Assembly: GCA_017469525.1 (NCBI GenBank)
Contig: JAFUGG010000013.1
Coordinates: 221,568-285,567 of the forward strand
Direction of reading: 5' to 3'
Origin: Bacteroidaceae bacterium
GTDB taxonomy: Bacteria; Bacteroidota; Bacteroidia; Bacteroidales; Bacteroidaceae
Length of the DNA stretch: 64,000 nucleotides
Under the pieces are notes generated by a model that had not been told where the DNA came from, ran no database searches, and saw nothing but the letters and a program-made list of their open reading frames with translations. Below are positions 9,153 to 19,406 of this stretch, one piece after another (position 1 is the first letter of the stretch; each line of letters begins with the position of its first letter). Both the position numbers and the translations under genes were made by a program.

Positions 9153-10694
9153 TTAATTGTTTTTATTCTCGTCTTCAAGGAGGTTGAGCATCTTGATGGT
9201 ACTCTTGATGGCTGCTTCTGTCTGGTCGGCATCAAGGCCTCGTGTGCGAAGGACACGGTCGTTCCAGTTCCACGTGATGACTGTCTGCACCAAGGCATCC
9301 GTGCGTCCGCCGGGCGGAATACTGACCGTGTAGTTCGTCAACCATGGGAAGCTTCGGCCAAGACGGTTCTTGTAGATGTGTCGGATGGCACGTACGAAGG
9401 CATCGAACTGACCGTCGCCCTTGGCACTTTCTTCGTAGGTCTCGCCATTTACTTCAAGTCGGACGCTTGCCAGAGGCTTGAGGCCGTAAGCTGTCGTTAC
9501 TACGTAAGAGAGCAACTTGACGTGTTCTTCCGGTGCTCCATGCTTCAGGACATCGCTCACGATATAGGGCAGGTCTTCTTGCGTGACGAGTTCTTTCTTG
9601 TCGCCAAGCTCGATGATGCGCTCCGTGACACGCTTCGTCTGCTCCGGCGAAAGCTCAAGTCCAAGCTCTTCGAGGTTGCGAAGGATGTTCGCTTTGCCTG
9701 AGTTCTTGCCCAGCGCATACTCACGCTTTCGTCCGAAGCGCTCGGGAAGAAGGGCGTTCTGATAGAGTCCGGCTTTGTTGTCGCCATCAGCATGAACGCC
9801 TGCCACCTGCGTAAAGACACTCTCGCCGGTAATGGGTTTGTTGGGCGGGATGGCAATACCGCTGTAACTTTCCACGAGCCTCGACACTTCGCCTAAGCGA
9901 CTCTCGTCAATATTGGTGTGGACATGAAGGTGGTCTTTCAGGACGGCTTGCACGCTGGCAAGCGGCGCGTTTCCTGCTCTCTCACCCAATCCGTTGACAC
10001 TCGTATGGATACCTTGGCAGCCGACAGTAACGGCAGCAAGCACATTGCTGATAGCAAGGTCGTAATCATTATGGGCATGAAAGTCGAAGCGACACGTCGG
10101 ATAACGCTCCACCATTTGACTCATGAAACCGGAAAGCTCGATAGGATTGAGGATGCCAAGTGTGTCGGGCAGCATGATGCGCTCTATCGGCATCTCGTTT
10201 AATTTATCCATCAAGCCAAAGACATAGTCGGGACTGTCTTTCATGCCGTTGCTCCAGTCCTCGAGATAGAGGTTGACGCTTACGTCTTTTGACTTCGCAT
10301 AGTCAATCGTGCGACGGATATCGCTGACATGCTCCTCGAGTGTCTTGTGGAGTTGACCTTCGCAGTGCTTCCTGCTTCCTTTGCAAAGGAGGTTCATGCA
10401 CATGCAACCACTCTCCACAATCCAGTCCACGCTCTTCGTCTCGTCGACAAAGCCAAGCACCTCTATCCTATCGAGCTTGCCGTTCTGACTTGCCCAACGG
10501 GAGATGTTCTTGACGGCTTCCATCTCGCCTTCCGAGACACGAGCACTTGCCACTTCAATGCGGTCAACATTCAGGTCTTGCAACAAGGCCCTGGCTATCA
10601 TGAGTTTCTCGTGAGGCATGAAGCTGACGCCGCTGGTCTGCTCACCATCGCGCAGCGTCGTATCCATTATCTCTATCGTCCGTTCTTTTCCCAT
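9153..10694 (-). CDS. Second LeuA-family synthase, probable citramalate synthase
   Basis: 513 residues of the DRE-TIM acetyl-CoA condensing family: [14 protein letters not shown] near the N-terminus, metal ligands in DFHAHNDYDLAISN, NGLGERAGNAPLASV, and a C-terminal regulatory domain (VRLEVNGETYEESAKGDG). It differs from the adjacent LeuA in the active-site neighbourhood. Bacteroidales leu operons commonly contain this extra paralogue between leuD and leuB; the likely role is (R)-citramalate synthesis, letting LeuCD and LeuB also make 2-oxobutanoate for isoleucine. That function is inference. Its start overlaps leuD by 22 bases. Confidence 0.85.
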   Translation of the reverse strand: MGKERTIEIMDTTLRDGEQTSGVSFMPHEKLMIARALLQDLNVDRIEVASARVSEGEMEAVKNISRWASQNGKLDRIEVLGFVDETKSVDWIVESGCMCMNLLCKGSRKHCEGQLHKTLEEHVSDIRRTIDYAKSKDVSVNLYLEDWSNGMKDSPDYVFGLMDKLNEMPIERIMLPDTLGILNPIELSGFMSQMVERYPTCRFDFHAHNDYDLAISNVLAAVTVGCQGIHTSVNGLGERAGNAPLASVQAVLKDHLHVHTNIDESRLGEVSRLVESYSGIAIPPNKPITGESVFTQVAGVHADGDNKAGLYQNALLPERFGRKREYALGKNSGKANILRNLEELGLELSPEQTKRVTERIIELGDKKELVTQEDLPYIVSDVLKHGAPEEHVKLLSYVVTTAYGLKPLASVRLEVNGETYEESAKGDGQFDAFVRAIRHIYKNRLGRSFPWLTNYTVSIPPGGRTDALVQTVITWNWNDRVLRTRGLDADQTEAAIKSTIKMLNLLEDENKNN

Positions 10695-11290
10695 TCTTCT
10701 ATTTTATCCTTGTTGGATAGGAGGAAATCAATGTCGTCGTAGGCATTCATCAAGCAATACTTCTTGTAACTGTTGATGGGGAACTGCTCGCTATGACCCG
10801 TCGTGAGATTCGTTACGGTTTGATTGGGCACATCGACCTTCACTTCGGCTTTGGGATTTTCCTTGACCGTCTGGAAGAGTTCTTGCTGGAACTCTCGGCT
10901 CACTATCACGGGAAGCACGAAGCAGTTCAGCAAGTTGTTGCGATGAATGTCGGCAAAGCTGCTGCTGATGACCACTCGTGCTCCATAACCGGCAATCGCC
11001 CAGGCTGCATGCTCGCGACTTGAACCCGAGCCCCAGTTCTGCCCGCCTATGATGATTTCGTGTATTCCCTGACGAGGAGCCTCGCTATAAGCTGGCTGAT
11101 TCATCACGAAGTCCTCGACCGGCTTGCCTTGGGCATTGTATCGAAGGTCGTGCATAAAGGCGTCGCCAAAGAACTTGGGGTCGCGCGTGGTACTTGCCAG
11201 ATAACGTGCAGGAATGATAAGGTCCGTATTGCAATTGTCTATCTCTATAGGAAGACAAGTAGATTGTATGATGTCGAATTTCTGCTTCAT
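10673..11290 (-). CDS. leuD: 3-isopropylmalate dehydratase small subunit
   Basis: 205 residues; partner of LeuC in isomerising 2- to 3-isopropylmalate. The swivel-domain signature GGQNWGSGSSREHAAWAIAG is present, followed by ISSSFADIHRNNLLNCFVLPV. It lies 48 bases after leuC in a spacer built from short gtcgtttgg repeats, and overlaps the downstream synthase gene. Confidence 0.97.
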   Translation of the reverse strand: MKQKFDIIQSTCLPIEIDNCNTDLIIPARYLASTTRDPKFFGDAFMHDLRYNAQGKPVEDFVMNQPAYSEAPRQGIHEIIIGGQNWGSGSSREHAAWAIAGYGARVVISSSFADIHRNNLLNCFVLPVIVSREFQQELFQTVKENPKAEVKVDVPNQTVTNLTTGHSEQFPINSYKKYCLMNAYDDIDFLLSNKDKIEEWEKNGR

Positions 11291-11338
11291 TGGTCATTTG
11301 GTCGTTTGGGAAATTAGTCGTTTGGTCGTTTGGGGAAA

Positions 11339-12727
11339 TTACAACTTGCGAGGGTCAGTGATGACACCGGTGATGGCACTCGCTGCAACTACCAACGGAG
11401 AGGCAAGGACGGTGCGTGCTCCGGGGCCTTGACGTCCGACGAAGTTTCTGTTGCTTGTGGAGATGCTGAGTTTGCCGGCCGGTACTTTGTCGGGATTCAT
11501 CGCAAGACAACTCGAACAACTGGGCAAGCGAAGCTCGAATCCGGAAGCTTCGAGCACTTTGTCTATGCCTTCGTCTATGATTTGCTGACGTACCAGCCAA
11601 CTGCCAGGCACGAGCCAAGCCACCACATTCGCTGCTTTCTTCTTGCCTTTCACAACGGAAGCAAAGGCACGGAAGTCCTCGATGCGACCGTTGGTACATG
11701 CTCCGAGGAAGCAATAATCTACGGGCGTGCCTTCGAGTTTCTGTCCTGGCTTGAATTGCATGTAGTCGAGCTGGGCAAGGAATTGTGCTTGGTCGGCTTC
11801 GGGAATGTTGTCGAGCGTCGGTATACATTCATCGATGGCTATGCACGCGCCTGGATTGGTTCCGTAGGTGATGCGCGGTTTGATGTCCTCGGCTCTGTAG
11901 GTTACTTCCTTATCGAAGACTGCATCGTCGTCGCTTTTGAGCTTTCGCCACTGCTCGACGGCCTTGTCCCAAGCCTCGCCTTTTGGAGCGTACTCGCGTC
12001 CTTTCAAGTAAGCAAAGGTCGTCTCGTCAGGGGCAATGATGCCGGCACGACTGCCCATCTCGATGGAGAGATTGGAAAGCGTGAGACGACCTTCCATGGA
12101 CATCGAGCGGATGGTACTGCCCGCGTATTCCACAGCGTAGCCTGTCGCGCCACTGGTTGTCATTTGGGCCATGATGTAGAGAGCAACATCCTTGGCTGTA
12201 ACGCCCTTCTGAAGTTCGCCATCGATATTGATGCGCATGGTCTTTGGCTTCTGTTGAAGGATGCACTGGGAAGCAAGAACTTGAGCCACCTCGCTCGTGC
12301 CGATGCCCATCGCGATGGCGCCAACGGCTCCATGTGTGCTGGTGTGTGAGTCGCCGCAAACGATGGTCATGCCTGGAAGGGAGAGTCCTTTCTCGGGACC
12401 AACAACGTGGATGATGCCGTTGTCCTTTGTTCCCATAGCAAAATGGCGGATACCAAACTCCTTGCAATTGGCGGCAAGTGTCTCCACCTGCTTACGTCCG
12501 ATGGGGTCGTCGATGCGTTCCTGCTGGTCGCTCGGTGTGTTGTGGTCGGGCATCGCATAGATGTGGTCAGGCCGGAAAGCCTTGATGCCTTTGTCGCGAA
12601 GCGTGTCAAAAGCCTGCGGACTTGTCACTTCGTGCGCATAAAGCCTGTCAATATAAAGTTGTGTCGGGCCGTCCTCTACGTTCTGAACTACATGGGCGTC
12701 CCAGATTTTGTCAAATAATGTACGCAT
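11339..12727 (-). CDS. leuC: 3-isopropylmalate dehydratase large subunit
   Basis: 462 residues from ATG 12727 ([14 protein letters not shown]); the frame is open further upstream but that extension runs into leuA. It holds the 4Fe-4S cluster Cys residues ([12 protein letters not shown] and [10 protein letters not shown]), and the aconitase-family [23 protein letters not shown] and NRNFVGRQG motifs. Starts 16 bases after leuA. Confidence 0.97.
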   Translation of the reverse strand: MRTLFDKIWDAHVVQNVEDGPTQLYIDRLYAHEVTSPQAFDTLRDKGIKAFRPDHIYAMPDHNTPSDQQERIDDPIGRKQVETLAANCKEFGIRHFAMGTKDNGIIHVVGPEKGLSLPGMTIVCGDSHTSTHGAVGAIAMGIGTSEVAQVLASQCILQQKPKTMRINIDGELQKGVTAKDVALYIMAQMTTSGATGYAVEYAGSTIRSMSMEGRLTLSNLSIEMGSRAGIIAPDETTFAYLKGREYAPKGEAWDKAVEQWRKLKSDDDAVFDKEVTYRAEDIKPRITYGTNPGACIAIDECIPTLDNIPEADQAQFLAQLDYMQFKPGQKLEGTPVDYCFLGACTNGRIEDFRAFASVVKGKKKAANVVAWLVPGSWLVRQQIIDEGIDKVLEASGFELRLPSCSSCLAMNPDKVPAGKLSISTSNRNFVGRQGPGARTVLASPLVVAASAITGVITDPRKL

Positions 12728-12743
12728 GGTTAGAGAGAGTCTT

Positions 12744-14243
12744 CTATTTAAACTTATTGATACAATCAATATATGCTTCCACTGAAGCCGTTACGATGTC
12801 AGTATTTGCACCGAAGCCGTAGTAGACCTTGCCGTCGTATTCCACTTGCATGTGGACCTTGCCCATGTCGTCGCTGCCCTTCGAGATGGCTTGGATGGTG
12901 AACTCGCGGAGTGTCATCTGACGCTTGATGATGGTTTTCAGGGCCTTGATGGCTGCATCGACAGGACCGTTACCCGAGGCTGCGCTCTCGAACTTCTCGT
13001 TGGCGATAAGCAAGCCGATGCTGGCAACGCTGCGGACACCTTTGCCCGTAGTGACCTGAAGGTAGTCGAGCTTGACGTTGTGCGATGCAGAACGGTCGGC
13101 ACCGGCAAGCACCAAGATGTCGTCGTCCGTGATTTCCTTCTTCTTGTCAGCCAGTTTAAGGAACTCTTCATATACTTTGTCGAGACGTTCGCCGTCGATA
13201 TCTACGCCATTGACGCTCAAGCGATGTTTCAGGGCAGCTCTGCCGCTGCGAGCCGTCAGCACGATGGCATTGTCGTCGATGCCCACGTCCTTCGGGTCCA
13301 TGATTTCGTAGGTGGAGGCATTCTTGAGCACACCGTCCTGGTGGATGCCGCTGCTGTGAGCGAAGGCATTTCTTCCCACAACCGCCTTGTTCGGCTGAAC
13401 GGGCATGTTCATCAACGAGCTGACCATGCGGCTCGTTGGATAGATTTTTGTCGTGTTGATGTTGGTGTCGATGCCCAGGTCGGGGTGAGTCTTGAAGATC
13501 ATGGCAATCTCTTCGAGTGACGTGTTGCCTGCTCTTTCGCCGATGCCGTTGATGGTCACTTCTGCCTGACGAGCGCCGTTCAGCACACCGGCCACAGTGT
13601 TGGCGGTCGCCATGCCGAGGTCGTTGTGGCAATGTGTGGAGAGGATGCTCCGTCCGGCCGCAAAAGCATCAACATGCTCGTAGAGGTATTTTATTTTTTC
13701 TCCGTATTCGTAGGGCGTACGGAAGCCTGTCGTATCGGGAATATTGCAGACGGTAGCACCGGCTTTTGTGACTGCTTCGATGACGCGAGCCAGGTACTCA
13801 TTATCCGTCCTTCCAGCATCCTCGGCATAGAACTCCACATCCTCCACATACCTTTTGGCATACTTCACGGCAGCCACCGCACGCTCGATGATTTCCTCCG
13901 GCGTAGAGTTGAACTTATATCGGATGTGGCTCTCGCTCGTTCCAATGCCCGTATGAATACGTTTGTGCTTAGCATATTTCAGCGCTTCCGCGGCGCAGTC
14001 GATGTCTTTTTCCACGGCGCGGGTCAAGGCGCAGATAGTGGGCCACGTCACTGCCTTGCTGATTTCTATCACACTATTGAAGTCGCCCGGGCTGCTGATG
14101 GGAAAACCGGCCTCAATCACGTCAACGCCAAGGGCTTCAAGCTGCTTGGCCACTTGAATCTTTTCTACCGTATTTAGCTGACATCCCGGAACCTGCTCAC
14201 CATCGCGAAGCGTCGTGTCGAAAATAAACAATTTGTCGCTCAT
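12744..14243 (-). CDS. leuA: 2-isopropylmalate synthase
   Basis: 499 residues; condenses acetyl-CoA with 2-oxoisovalerate, the committed step of leucine synthesis. [35 protein letters not shown], the metal site [29 protein letters not shown] and the flexible [17 protein letters not shown] region are present, and a C-terminal LeuA dimer domain likely provides leucine feedback. First gene of the operon. Confidence 0.97.
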   Translation of the reverse strand: MSDKLFIFDTTLRDGEQVPGCQLNTVEKIQVAKQLEALGVDVIEAGFPISSPGDFNSVIEISKAVTWPTICALTRAVEKDIDCAAEALKYAKHKRIHTGIGTSESHIRYKFNSTPEEIIERAVAAVKYAKRYVEDVEFYAEDAGRTDNEYLARVIEAVTKAGATVCNIPDTTGFRTPYEYGEKIKYLYEHVDAFAAGRSILSTHCHNDLGMATANTVAGVLNGARQAEVTINGIGERAGNTSLEEIAMIFKTHPDLGIDTNINTTKIYPTSRMVSSLMNMPVQPNKAVVGRNAFAHSSGIHQDGVLKNASTYEIMDPKDVGIDDNAIVLTARSGRAALKHRLSVNGVDIDGERLDKVYEEFLKLADKKKEITDDDILVLAGADRSASHNVKLDYLQVTTGKGVRSVASIGLLIANEKFESAASGNGPVDAAIKALKTIIKRQMTLREFTIQAISKGSDDMGKVHMQVEYDGKVYYGFGANTDIVTASVEAYIDCINKFK

Positions 14244-14293
14244 GTCTTTTTCTGTTATTCAATCTTTTCCTTAATTGTTTTAAATTGCGCGTG

Positions 14294-14301
14294 CAAAGGT
14301 A
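14294..14301 (-). promoter_or_regulatory. -7 box of the leu operon
   Basis: TACCTTTG on the minus strand, 51 bases upstream of the leuA ATG, with TTTG runs 15-20 bases further upstream as candidate -33. The leader is short, with no obvious Leu-codon-rich leader peptide or T-box. Confidence 0.6.
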
Positions 14302-14473
14302 CGAGTTTTAATTCAAATTTCAAAATTATTAAATTCAAAAATAATCAACTGAGGCAATTTCGGCTGTTAAATTAACCTTCAATTCGTTAAGAAAAACTTT
14401 ACAAAACGCTACATGCGATTTTACACAAAATAATGTAAAGATTTTTTCATCAAGAGCATTTTCGAGGGTCGAA

Positions 14474-14561
14474 ACGTGAAAATTCTGAACTTCTCAAGTG
14501 AACTTTTCCAACTTGACACGTCGTTCTTGCTAACTTCACACGTGAAGTTGACCGATTTCAC
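14474..14561. repeat. 22-bp-period tandem array (four degenerate units)
   Basis: Units begin at 14474, 14496, 14518 and 14540, each starting ACGTGAA, AAGTGAA, ACGTCGT or ACGTGAA and most ending in a variant of AACTTnAC. The dyad lies across unit junctions, best seen in AACTTCACACGTGAAGTT at 14532-14549. Confidence 0.8.
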
Positions 14562-14925
14562 TGGTCTATTTGGCCATCAAAACACGCATATTTCACGCAT
14601 ATCACAGGAATATCTTTTGCATATAAAAGAAGGCATCTTGAGTATCAAACAGATAAGTAATCTCGATTATACGCATTCTATTCGCCCTCCCTGCCATCCG
14701 ACCAAAAAGAACGCAAGGAGAAAGGGGCAAAATCGAGAAATTTCATTACATTTTCATTTAGTTAAGCCAAGCATACCTCAGATTACAGGATTCATGCCTC
14801 GCCCCCCCTTGCACACCCATCCGACAGAATTGCCGACAGGTCAGAACGAAACAGCCCTGCAGTCGTTCCGTCTAGAATTTTGAAAACTTTCTTGGATAAA
14901 TGTTGCAAATGATTTGCTTTTTTTG

Positions 14926-14933
14926 TACTTTTG
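14926..14933 (+). promoter_or_regulatory. -7 box for the Na/Pi cotransporter
   Basis: TACTTTTG with TTG at 14903-14905, 20 bases upstream, matching Bacteroidota -33/-7 spacing. The resulting leader to the ATG at 15046 is about 100 bases and contains the AT-rich repeat. Confidence 0.55.
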
Positions 14934-15045
14934 CAGCGTCAAAAAAAACTCGCGTCACCCGACCCCTCTACCAAGGAAGAAGAGAGAGTAAATGGTTATA
15001 TTACTAAATAGTAAATCGTAAATTGTCAAATTGTAAATAATAAAG

Positions 15046-16752
15046 ATGTCTTTACTTGTAATCTTTAAGCTCTTGGGCTCTTTAGCTCTCTTGATGTTCG
15101 ATATGAAATCCATGAGCGAAGCCCTGCAGAAGATGGCTGGCCCGCAGTTGCGTCACGTGCTTGGTGCCATGACGACAAATCGCTTTACCGGTGCCTTGAC
15201 GGGTATGTTCGTGACGGCAGCAGTGCAAAGCTCCACGGCAACGACGCTGATGACGGTCTCGTTCGTGAATGCCGGCTTGCTGACACTCGTTCAAGCCATC
15301 TCCGTCATCATGGGTGCACATATCGGCACGACGCTGACAGCTTGGATCATGTCACTTGGCATGGGCTTCAACATCACAGACTTCGTCTACCCGGCATTCT
15401 TCATAGGCATCATACTTATATACATGAAGAAGCGCAGGATAGTAGGCGATTTCCTGTTCGGCGTGGCATTCCTGTTCTTAGGTTTGGGCACGTTGAAGGA
15501 GACAGGCTTCGCACTGGTGGAGGACCCTGCCTCCAAAGAAGCCATCGCAGCCTTCTTTACCGAATACAGCAGCGGAGGTTTCTTCGTGAACCTTCTCTTC
15601 CTGCTGATGGGCACCGTACTGACGCTCTGCGTACAGAGCTCAGCTGCCATCATGGCCATCACGATGATGCTTTGCTCAACGGGTGTCCTGCATATCGACC
15701 AAGGCGTAATGCTTGTGCTGGGCGAAAACATCGGAACAACCATCACCTCCAATATCGTGGCTCTGAGCGCCAACACACAGGCTCGCAGAGCTGCCTTTGC
15801 CCACATGACGACCAACGTGCTGGGTGTCTGCTGGGTACTCATACTGCTGAAGCCTTTCTTCGCTATGGTATGTCATCTGGCAGCCTTCGACCCCACGATG
15901 ACGCCTGACGAGCCCGGCTTCGCCATCAAGGCAAGCGTGGCACTGGCAACATTCCATTCTGCCTTCAACATCAGCAACACGGCTCTGCTCATCTGGTTCG
16001 TGCCGCAGATAGAGAAGTTCGTCTGCTGGGCCATCAAACCCAAGAGCTCTGTCGAGGAAGAAGACTTCCGTCTGCACTTTATCACGGCCGGCATCATGAA
16101 GACGCCTGAGCTCTCCGTGCTCGAAGCACATAAGGAGATTATTTCCTTCAGCGAACGCATCCAGCGCATGTTCGGAATGGTAACAGAACTGCTGACGGAG
16201 AAGGACCAGAACAAGTTCAGCAAGCTCCTGAGCCGCATCGAGAAGTATGAGAACATTGCCGATAACATGGAAATCAGCATTGCCGAATATCTCGACCAAG
16301 TAAGCGACGCACATCTGAGCGACGACACAAAAGCCAAGATTCGCGCCATGCTACGTGAGATTTCAGAAGTGGAGAGCATCGGCGACTCGTGCTACCACAT
16401 GGCCCAAACCATCAACCAGAAGGTTCAGGGCAAGAAGGAACACTTCACGGAGGAACAATACAAGAACCTGCACACCATGATGGGTCTGACGAACCAGGCC
16501 TTGACACAAATGAACCAACTCATCAGCGGCAGGAAGGACTCATTCGACGTCTACCGAAGCTACAACATCGAGACAGAGATAAACAACTACCGCGACCAGC
16601 TGAAGTCGCAGAACATCATCGACGTCAACAACCACAAGTACTCCTATGGCATCGGAACCATCTACATGGAACTCATCAATTCCATGGAAAGATTGGGAGA
16701 CTACGTAGTAAACGTGGTGGAAGCCCGCACCGGAACAAAGATGCAAGGCTGA
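15046..16752 (+). CDS. Na+/phosphate cotransporter with PhoU-like tail
   Basis: 568 residues. The membrane part has the two inverted NptA repeats with their QSS signatures (VQSSTATTLMTVSF and VQSSAAIMAITMM), each paired with a G-x-x-IGTT motif (GAHIGTTLTAW, GENIGTTITSN). The C-terminal ~220 residues are a soluble helical PhoU-like domain (RIEKYENIADNMEISIAEYL, MLREISEVESIGDSCY). Family role: sodium-coupled phosphate uptake across the inner membrane. It stands alone on its strand and converges with the GH25 gene. Confidence 0.92.
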   Translation: MSLLVIFKLLGSLALLMFDMKSMSEALQKMAGPQLRHVLGAMTTNRFTGALTGMFVTAAVQSSTATTLMTVSFVNAGLLTLVQAISVIMGAHIGTTLTAWIMSLGMGFNITDFVYPAFFIGIILIYMKKRRIVGDFLFGVAFLFLGLGTLKETGFALVEDPASKEAIAAFFTEYSSGGFFVNLLFLLMGTVLTLCVQSSAAIMAITMMLCSTGVLHIDQGVMLVLGENIGTTITSNIVALSANTQARRAAFAHMTTNVLGVCWVLILLKPFFAMVCHLAAFDPTMTPDEPGFAIKASVALATFHSAFNISNTALLIWFVPQIEKFVCWAIKPKSSVEEEDFRLHFITAGIMKTPELSVLEAHKEIISFSERIQRMFGMVTELLTEKDQNKFSKLLSRIEKYENIADNMEISIAEYLDQVSDAHLSDDTKAKIRAMLREISEVESIGDSCYHMAQTINQKVQGKKEHFTEEQYKNLHTMMGLTNQALTQMNQLISGRKDSFDVYRSYNIETEINNYRDQLKSQNIIDVNNHKYSYGIGTIYMELINSMERLGDYVVNVVEARTGTKMQG

Positions 16753-16767
16753 TTTATCACTACCTTT

Positions 16768-17652
16768 TTATTGCTGCTCAGGCAACGTCAGCGCCTGGAG
16801 TTCTTCGAGTGTACCGTTGAAGATGTTACAATCGACAAAGCCCTTAATGCCAGCGACCTTGCCGCAATCGGTGTGCTGCCAGAACGTCCATTGGCCTTTA
16901 TAGGCAAGCTTCTCTACGTAGTAATGTGCTATCCAATAGGGATAGTCGTCGAATTCCGGCGTATTGAGATAGTCAACCTTGAACTTGTAACCTGTATATA
17001 GGATAGGTTTCACGCCATATTCTTTCTCGACGATATCGAGCCACGTCTTGACGTCACGACGCAACTGTTCTGACGACAGATTTCCATTCTTCTCAATGTC
17101 CAATATCGGTGGCAAGTCTCCAGGCTCAAGCAATGCAATTGAGAGATAGTACTCGGCCTGCTTGCGCGGGTTGACGCCTGGAATGAAGAAATGATAAGCG
17201 CCTCTGATTATGTCGTTTCGCTTGGCATTGGCAAAGTTGCGGTTAAAGTAGTCGTCGAGCAAGTCGGAACCTTCTGTAGCCTTAATGATAACGAAGCTGA
17301 CGGGAGCATCTCCCATTGAGGCGTTGCGAAGCTTTTCCCAGTTGACGCGCTCCTGATAGTGGCTGATGTCAATACCTCGCACCTCGTAGCCTTCAGGATA
17401 GGTTGCATCGCCATAGATGGCACGCCAACGGAAACTGAATGGGTCAACAAAGAAGTGATAGAAGAGACCTACGTAGGCAGCAGTGATGAGTATGCCTCCC
17501 AGCCAAATAGTCCAAGAAGGTAGGCCTCGGAATATGCGCAAGAAGCGGAACCCACGGGAAGTCTGCTTTCTCTTCCCGCGGGTCTGCCTTTTTTGTCCGC
17601 TCGCCTTCCTCCTTTGAGGACGCGACGCAGTTTGTCTTCTTTCTTGTACCAA
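16768..17652 (-). CDS. Membrane-anchored GH25 lysozyme-like muramidase
   Basis: 294 residues. A very basic N-terminus (QRRKASGQKRQTRGKRKQ) precedes one membrane helix (about residues 49-68), then a GH25 domain with RGIDISHYQERVNWEKL, FVIIKATEGS, RGAYHFF and the catalytic-region PPILDIEKNG. Expected to cleave peptidoglycan glycan strands from the periplasmic side. The frame begins with TTG at 17652, five bases after the pfp stop; no upstream ATG is available, so the true start is uncertain. Probably co-transcribed with pfp. Confidence 0.85.
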   Translation of the reverse strand: MVQERRQTASRPQRRKASGQKRQTRGKRKQTSRGFRFLRIFRGLPSWTIWLGGILITAAYVGLFYHFFVDPFSFRWRAIYGDATYPEGYEVRGIDISHYQERVNWEKLRNASMGDAPVSFVIIKATEGSDLLDDYFNRNFANAKRNDIIRGAYHFFIPGVNPRKQAEYYLSIALLEPGDLPPILDIEKNGNLSSEQLRRDVKTWLDIVEKEYGVKPILYTGYKFKVDYLNTPEFDDYPYWIAHYYVEKLAYKGQWTFWQHTDCGKVAGIKGFVDCNIFNGTLEELQALTLPEQQ

Positions 17653-17657
17653 GTTTT

Positions 17658-19307
17658 TTATTTGCCTTGTTCAAGGGCAAGGGTCTTCGTGCACTGGTCA
17701 CAAACCTCGCTTGGGCCCCAGTACTGGATGGGACCAGGATAGACGTAGCATGTGTTCTTGGCCCATTCCTCGCGCTTGCTGGCGAAGAACTTGAAGGGTG
17801 CACCGTCCAGTTCTACCAGAGCCTTGCGGATAACAGGTTTCATGGCACCATTGCGACGCTCCATGTTCATCATCATGGTGATGGGCACACCGCCTGCAAT
17901 CCATTCAGCTGCAGGAGCGGTTGTGTTCTTGATGACGCTCATGTAGCCTGTTTTGCCATTGGCAATCAGACGGCTTGCGTTGTAGCCGAGGCTGTAGCAG
18001 TAGTCAGCGTCATAATTGCTGGGAGCAGCGCAACGACCTTCGTAACCGAAGAAGTGGTGCTGTGCGGAGAACTTACCGTTGTACTTACCTTCCTTCTTCC
18101 ATGCTTCGAGCTTCATGCTGACCATAGCAGAGAGGAGCTTTTCCGTCTCGATGAGGCTGACCTGCACGTTGCCGTGGGGGTCGCGGTCGAGGCAAAGCTG
18201 GCGTTCTACATCCTTGGGAAGAGACTCGAGAACAGCAAGATTCTCAGGTGCAATATGACTCTTGACGAAGGCCACCTGTGCGTCCTTGCTCTCGAACTCG
18301 CGGCTCTCGCCTGTTGCGGGGTCAGTCAGCACCTCGTTGAGCTCTGCGATAAGTTTCTTGATGGCGGGAATGAACTCGATGAGGCCTTCTGGGATGAGGA
18401 CGGTACCGAAGTTGTTACCTTCGGCAGCACGGTCAGCCACAATCTTTGCGATGTAGGTAACGACGTCATCCAGGCTCATGTTCTTCTGCTCCACCTCTTC
18501 GCTGATGAGGCAGATGTTGGGCTGTGTCTCGAGGGCGCATTCCAGGGCAATGTGGCTTGCGCTGCGACCCATGAGCTTGATGAAGTGCCAGTACTTGCGG
18601 GCACTGTTGCAGTCGCGCTGGATGTTGCCAATGAGCTCGCTGTATGTCTTGCAAGCTGTGTCGAAGCCGAAGCTCGTCTCAATCTGGTTGTTCTTCAAGT
18701 CGCCATCGATGGTCTTGGGACAACCAATCACCTGAACGCCGTAGTTCTTGGCGGCATAGTATTCGGCCAGGACGCATGCATTGGTGTTGCTATCGTCGCC
18801 ACCGATAATGACGAGAGCCTTGATGCCGAGCTGGCGAAGAATCTCGATGCCGCTCTCGAACTGGCTTTCCTTCTCGAGCTTCGTACGGCCGGAGCCGATG
18901 ATGTCGAAGCCGCCGGTGTTGCGATACTCGTCGATAAACTCGTCGGTGAACTCCACATACTTGTGGTCAACCAGTCCGCCGGGTCCCATCAGGAAGCCAT
19001 AGAGCTTGCTCTGCTTATTCAGGGACTTCACGCCATCGTAAAGGCCGCTGATGACATTGTGGCCACCAGGAGCCTGACCACCGCTGAGGATGATGCCGAC
19101 GTTGAACGGCTCGAGGGCTTTCTGCTCTCCTGCCTTGAAAGTAATGACGGGCATACCATACGTATTGGGGAACATCGCTTTGATTTCCTCCTGATTACCA
19201 ACGCTCTGTGTTGCAGCACCCGCGACTGCAACAACTGGCCCCTGCAAAGCCTTGGGGAGCTTGGGCTGATAGGCGGCACGAGCCACCTGAAGTGCACTTT
19301 TCTTCAT
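17658..19307 (-). CDS. pfp: Diphosphate-dependent 6-phosphofructokinase
   Basis: 549 residues, the long PPi-PFK type. The GGDDSNTNA motif has Asp where ATP enzymes have Gly, and PKTIDGDLK has the Lys typical of pyrophosphate use; MGRSASHIALECAL matches the substrate-binding MGR region. It reversibly phosphorylates fructose 6-phosphate with PPi in the cytoplasm, the usual glycolytic enzyme of Bacteroidales. A -7 box lies 42 bases upstream. Confidence 0.96.
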   Translation of the reverse strand: MKKSALQVARAAYQPKLPKALQGPVVAVAGAATQSVGNQEEIKAMFPNTYGMPVITFKAGEQKALEPFNVGIILSGGQAPGGHNVISGLYDGVKSLNKQSKLYGFLMGPGGLVDHKYVEFTDEFIDEYRNTGGFDIIGSGRTKLEKESQFESGIEILRQLGIKALVIIGGDDSNTNACVLAEYYAAKNYGVQVIGCPKTIDGDLKNNQIETSFGFDTACKTYSELIGNIQRDCNSARKYWHFIKLMGRSASHIALECALETQPNICLISEEVEQKNMSLDDVVTYIAKIVADRAAEGNNFGTVLIPEGLIEFIPAIKKLIAELNEVLTDPATGESREFESKDAQVAFVKSHIAPENLAVLESLPKDVERQLCLDRDPHGNVQVSLIETEKLLSAMVSMKLEAWKKEGKYNGKFSAQHHFFGYEGRCAAPSNYDADYCYSLGYNASRLIANGKTGYMSVIKNTTAPAAEWIAGGVPITMMMNMERRNGAMKPVIRKALVELDGAPFKFFASKREEWAKNTCYVYPGPIQYWGPSEVCDQCTKTLALEQGK

Positions 19308-19348
19308 GATTGTTGTGTTTATGATTTTGAGTTAAATGTTTTCGGCTG

Positions 19349-19356
19349 CAAAGGTA
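19349..19356 (-). promoter_or_regulatory. -7 box for pfp
   Basis: TACCTTTG on the minus strand, 42 bases upstream of the pfp ATG. A second match (TAACTTTG, 19391-19398) lies just upstream and could be an alternative promoter. Confidence 0.55.
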
Positions 19357-19406
19357 CGACAATTAATTCAAAATTCAAAATATATGTTTGCAAAGTTAAC
19401 ATCTCA

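Larger units (their letters stand above)
14302..15045. other. Divergent intergenic region, leu operon to Na/Pi transporter
   Basis: About 740 bp. It holds a 22-bp-period array (14474-14561), the transporter promoter (14926-14933) and, at 15001-15040, an AT-rich taaatcgtaaattgtcaaa repeat of a kind also found inside rlmI. A 135-codon open frame at 14476-14883 starts inside the array and shows no protein-like features; I do not call it. Confidence 0.6.

Noticed and set aside
11339..12769. Longer leuC start at 12769
   Set aside because: The added N-terminus runs back into the leuA coding sequence; MRTLFDKIW at 12727 is the family's normal start.
14244..14300. Leucine attenuator or T-box ahead of leuA
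   Set aside because: The leader is about 45 bases, with no Leu-rich peptide, no T-box core and no terminator hairpin.
14476..14883. 135-codon open frame in the leu/transporter gap
   Set aside because: Starts inside the 22-bp array, has no -7 box or domain, and composition looks like translated intergenic DNA.
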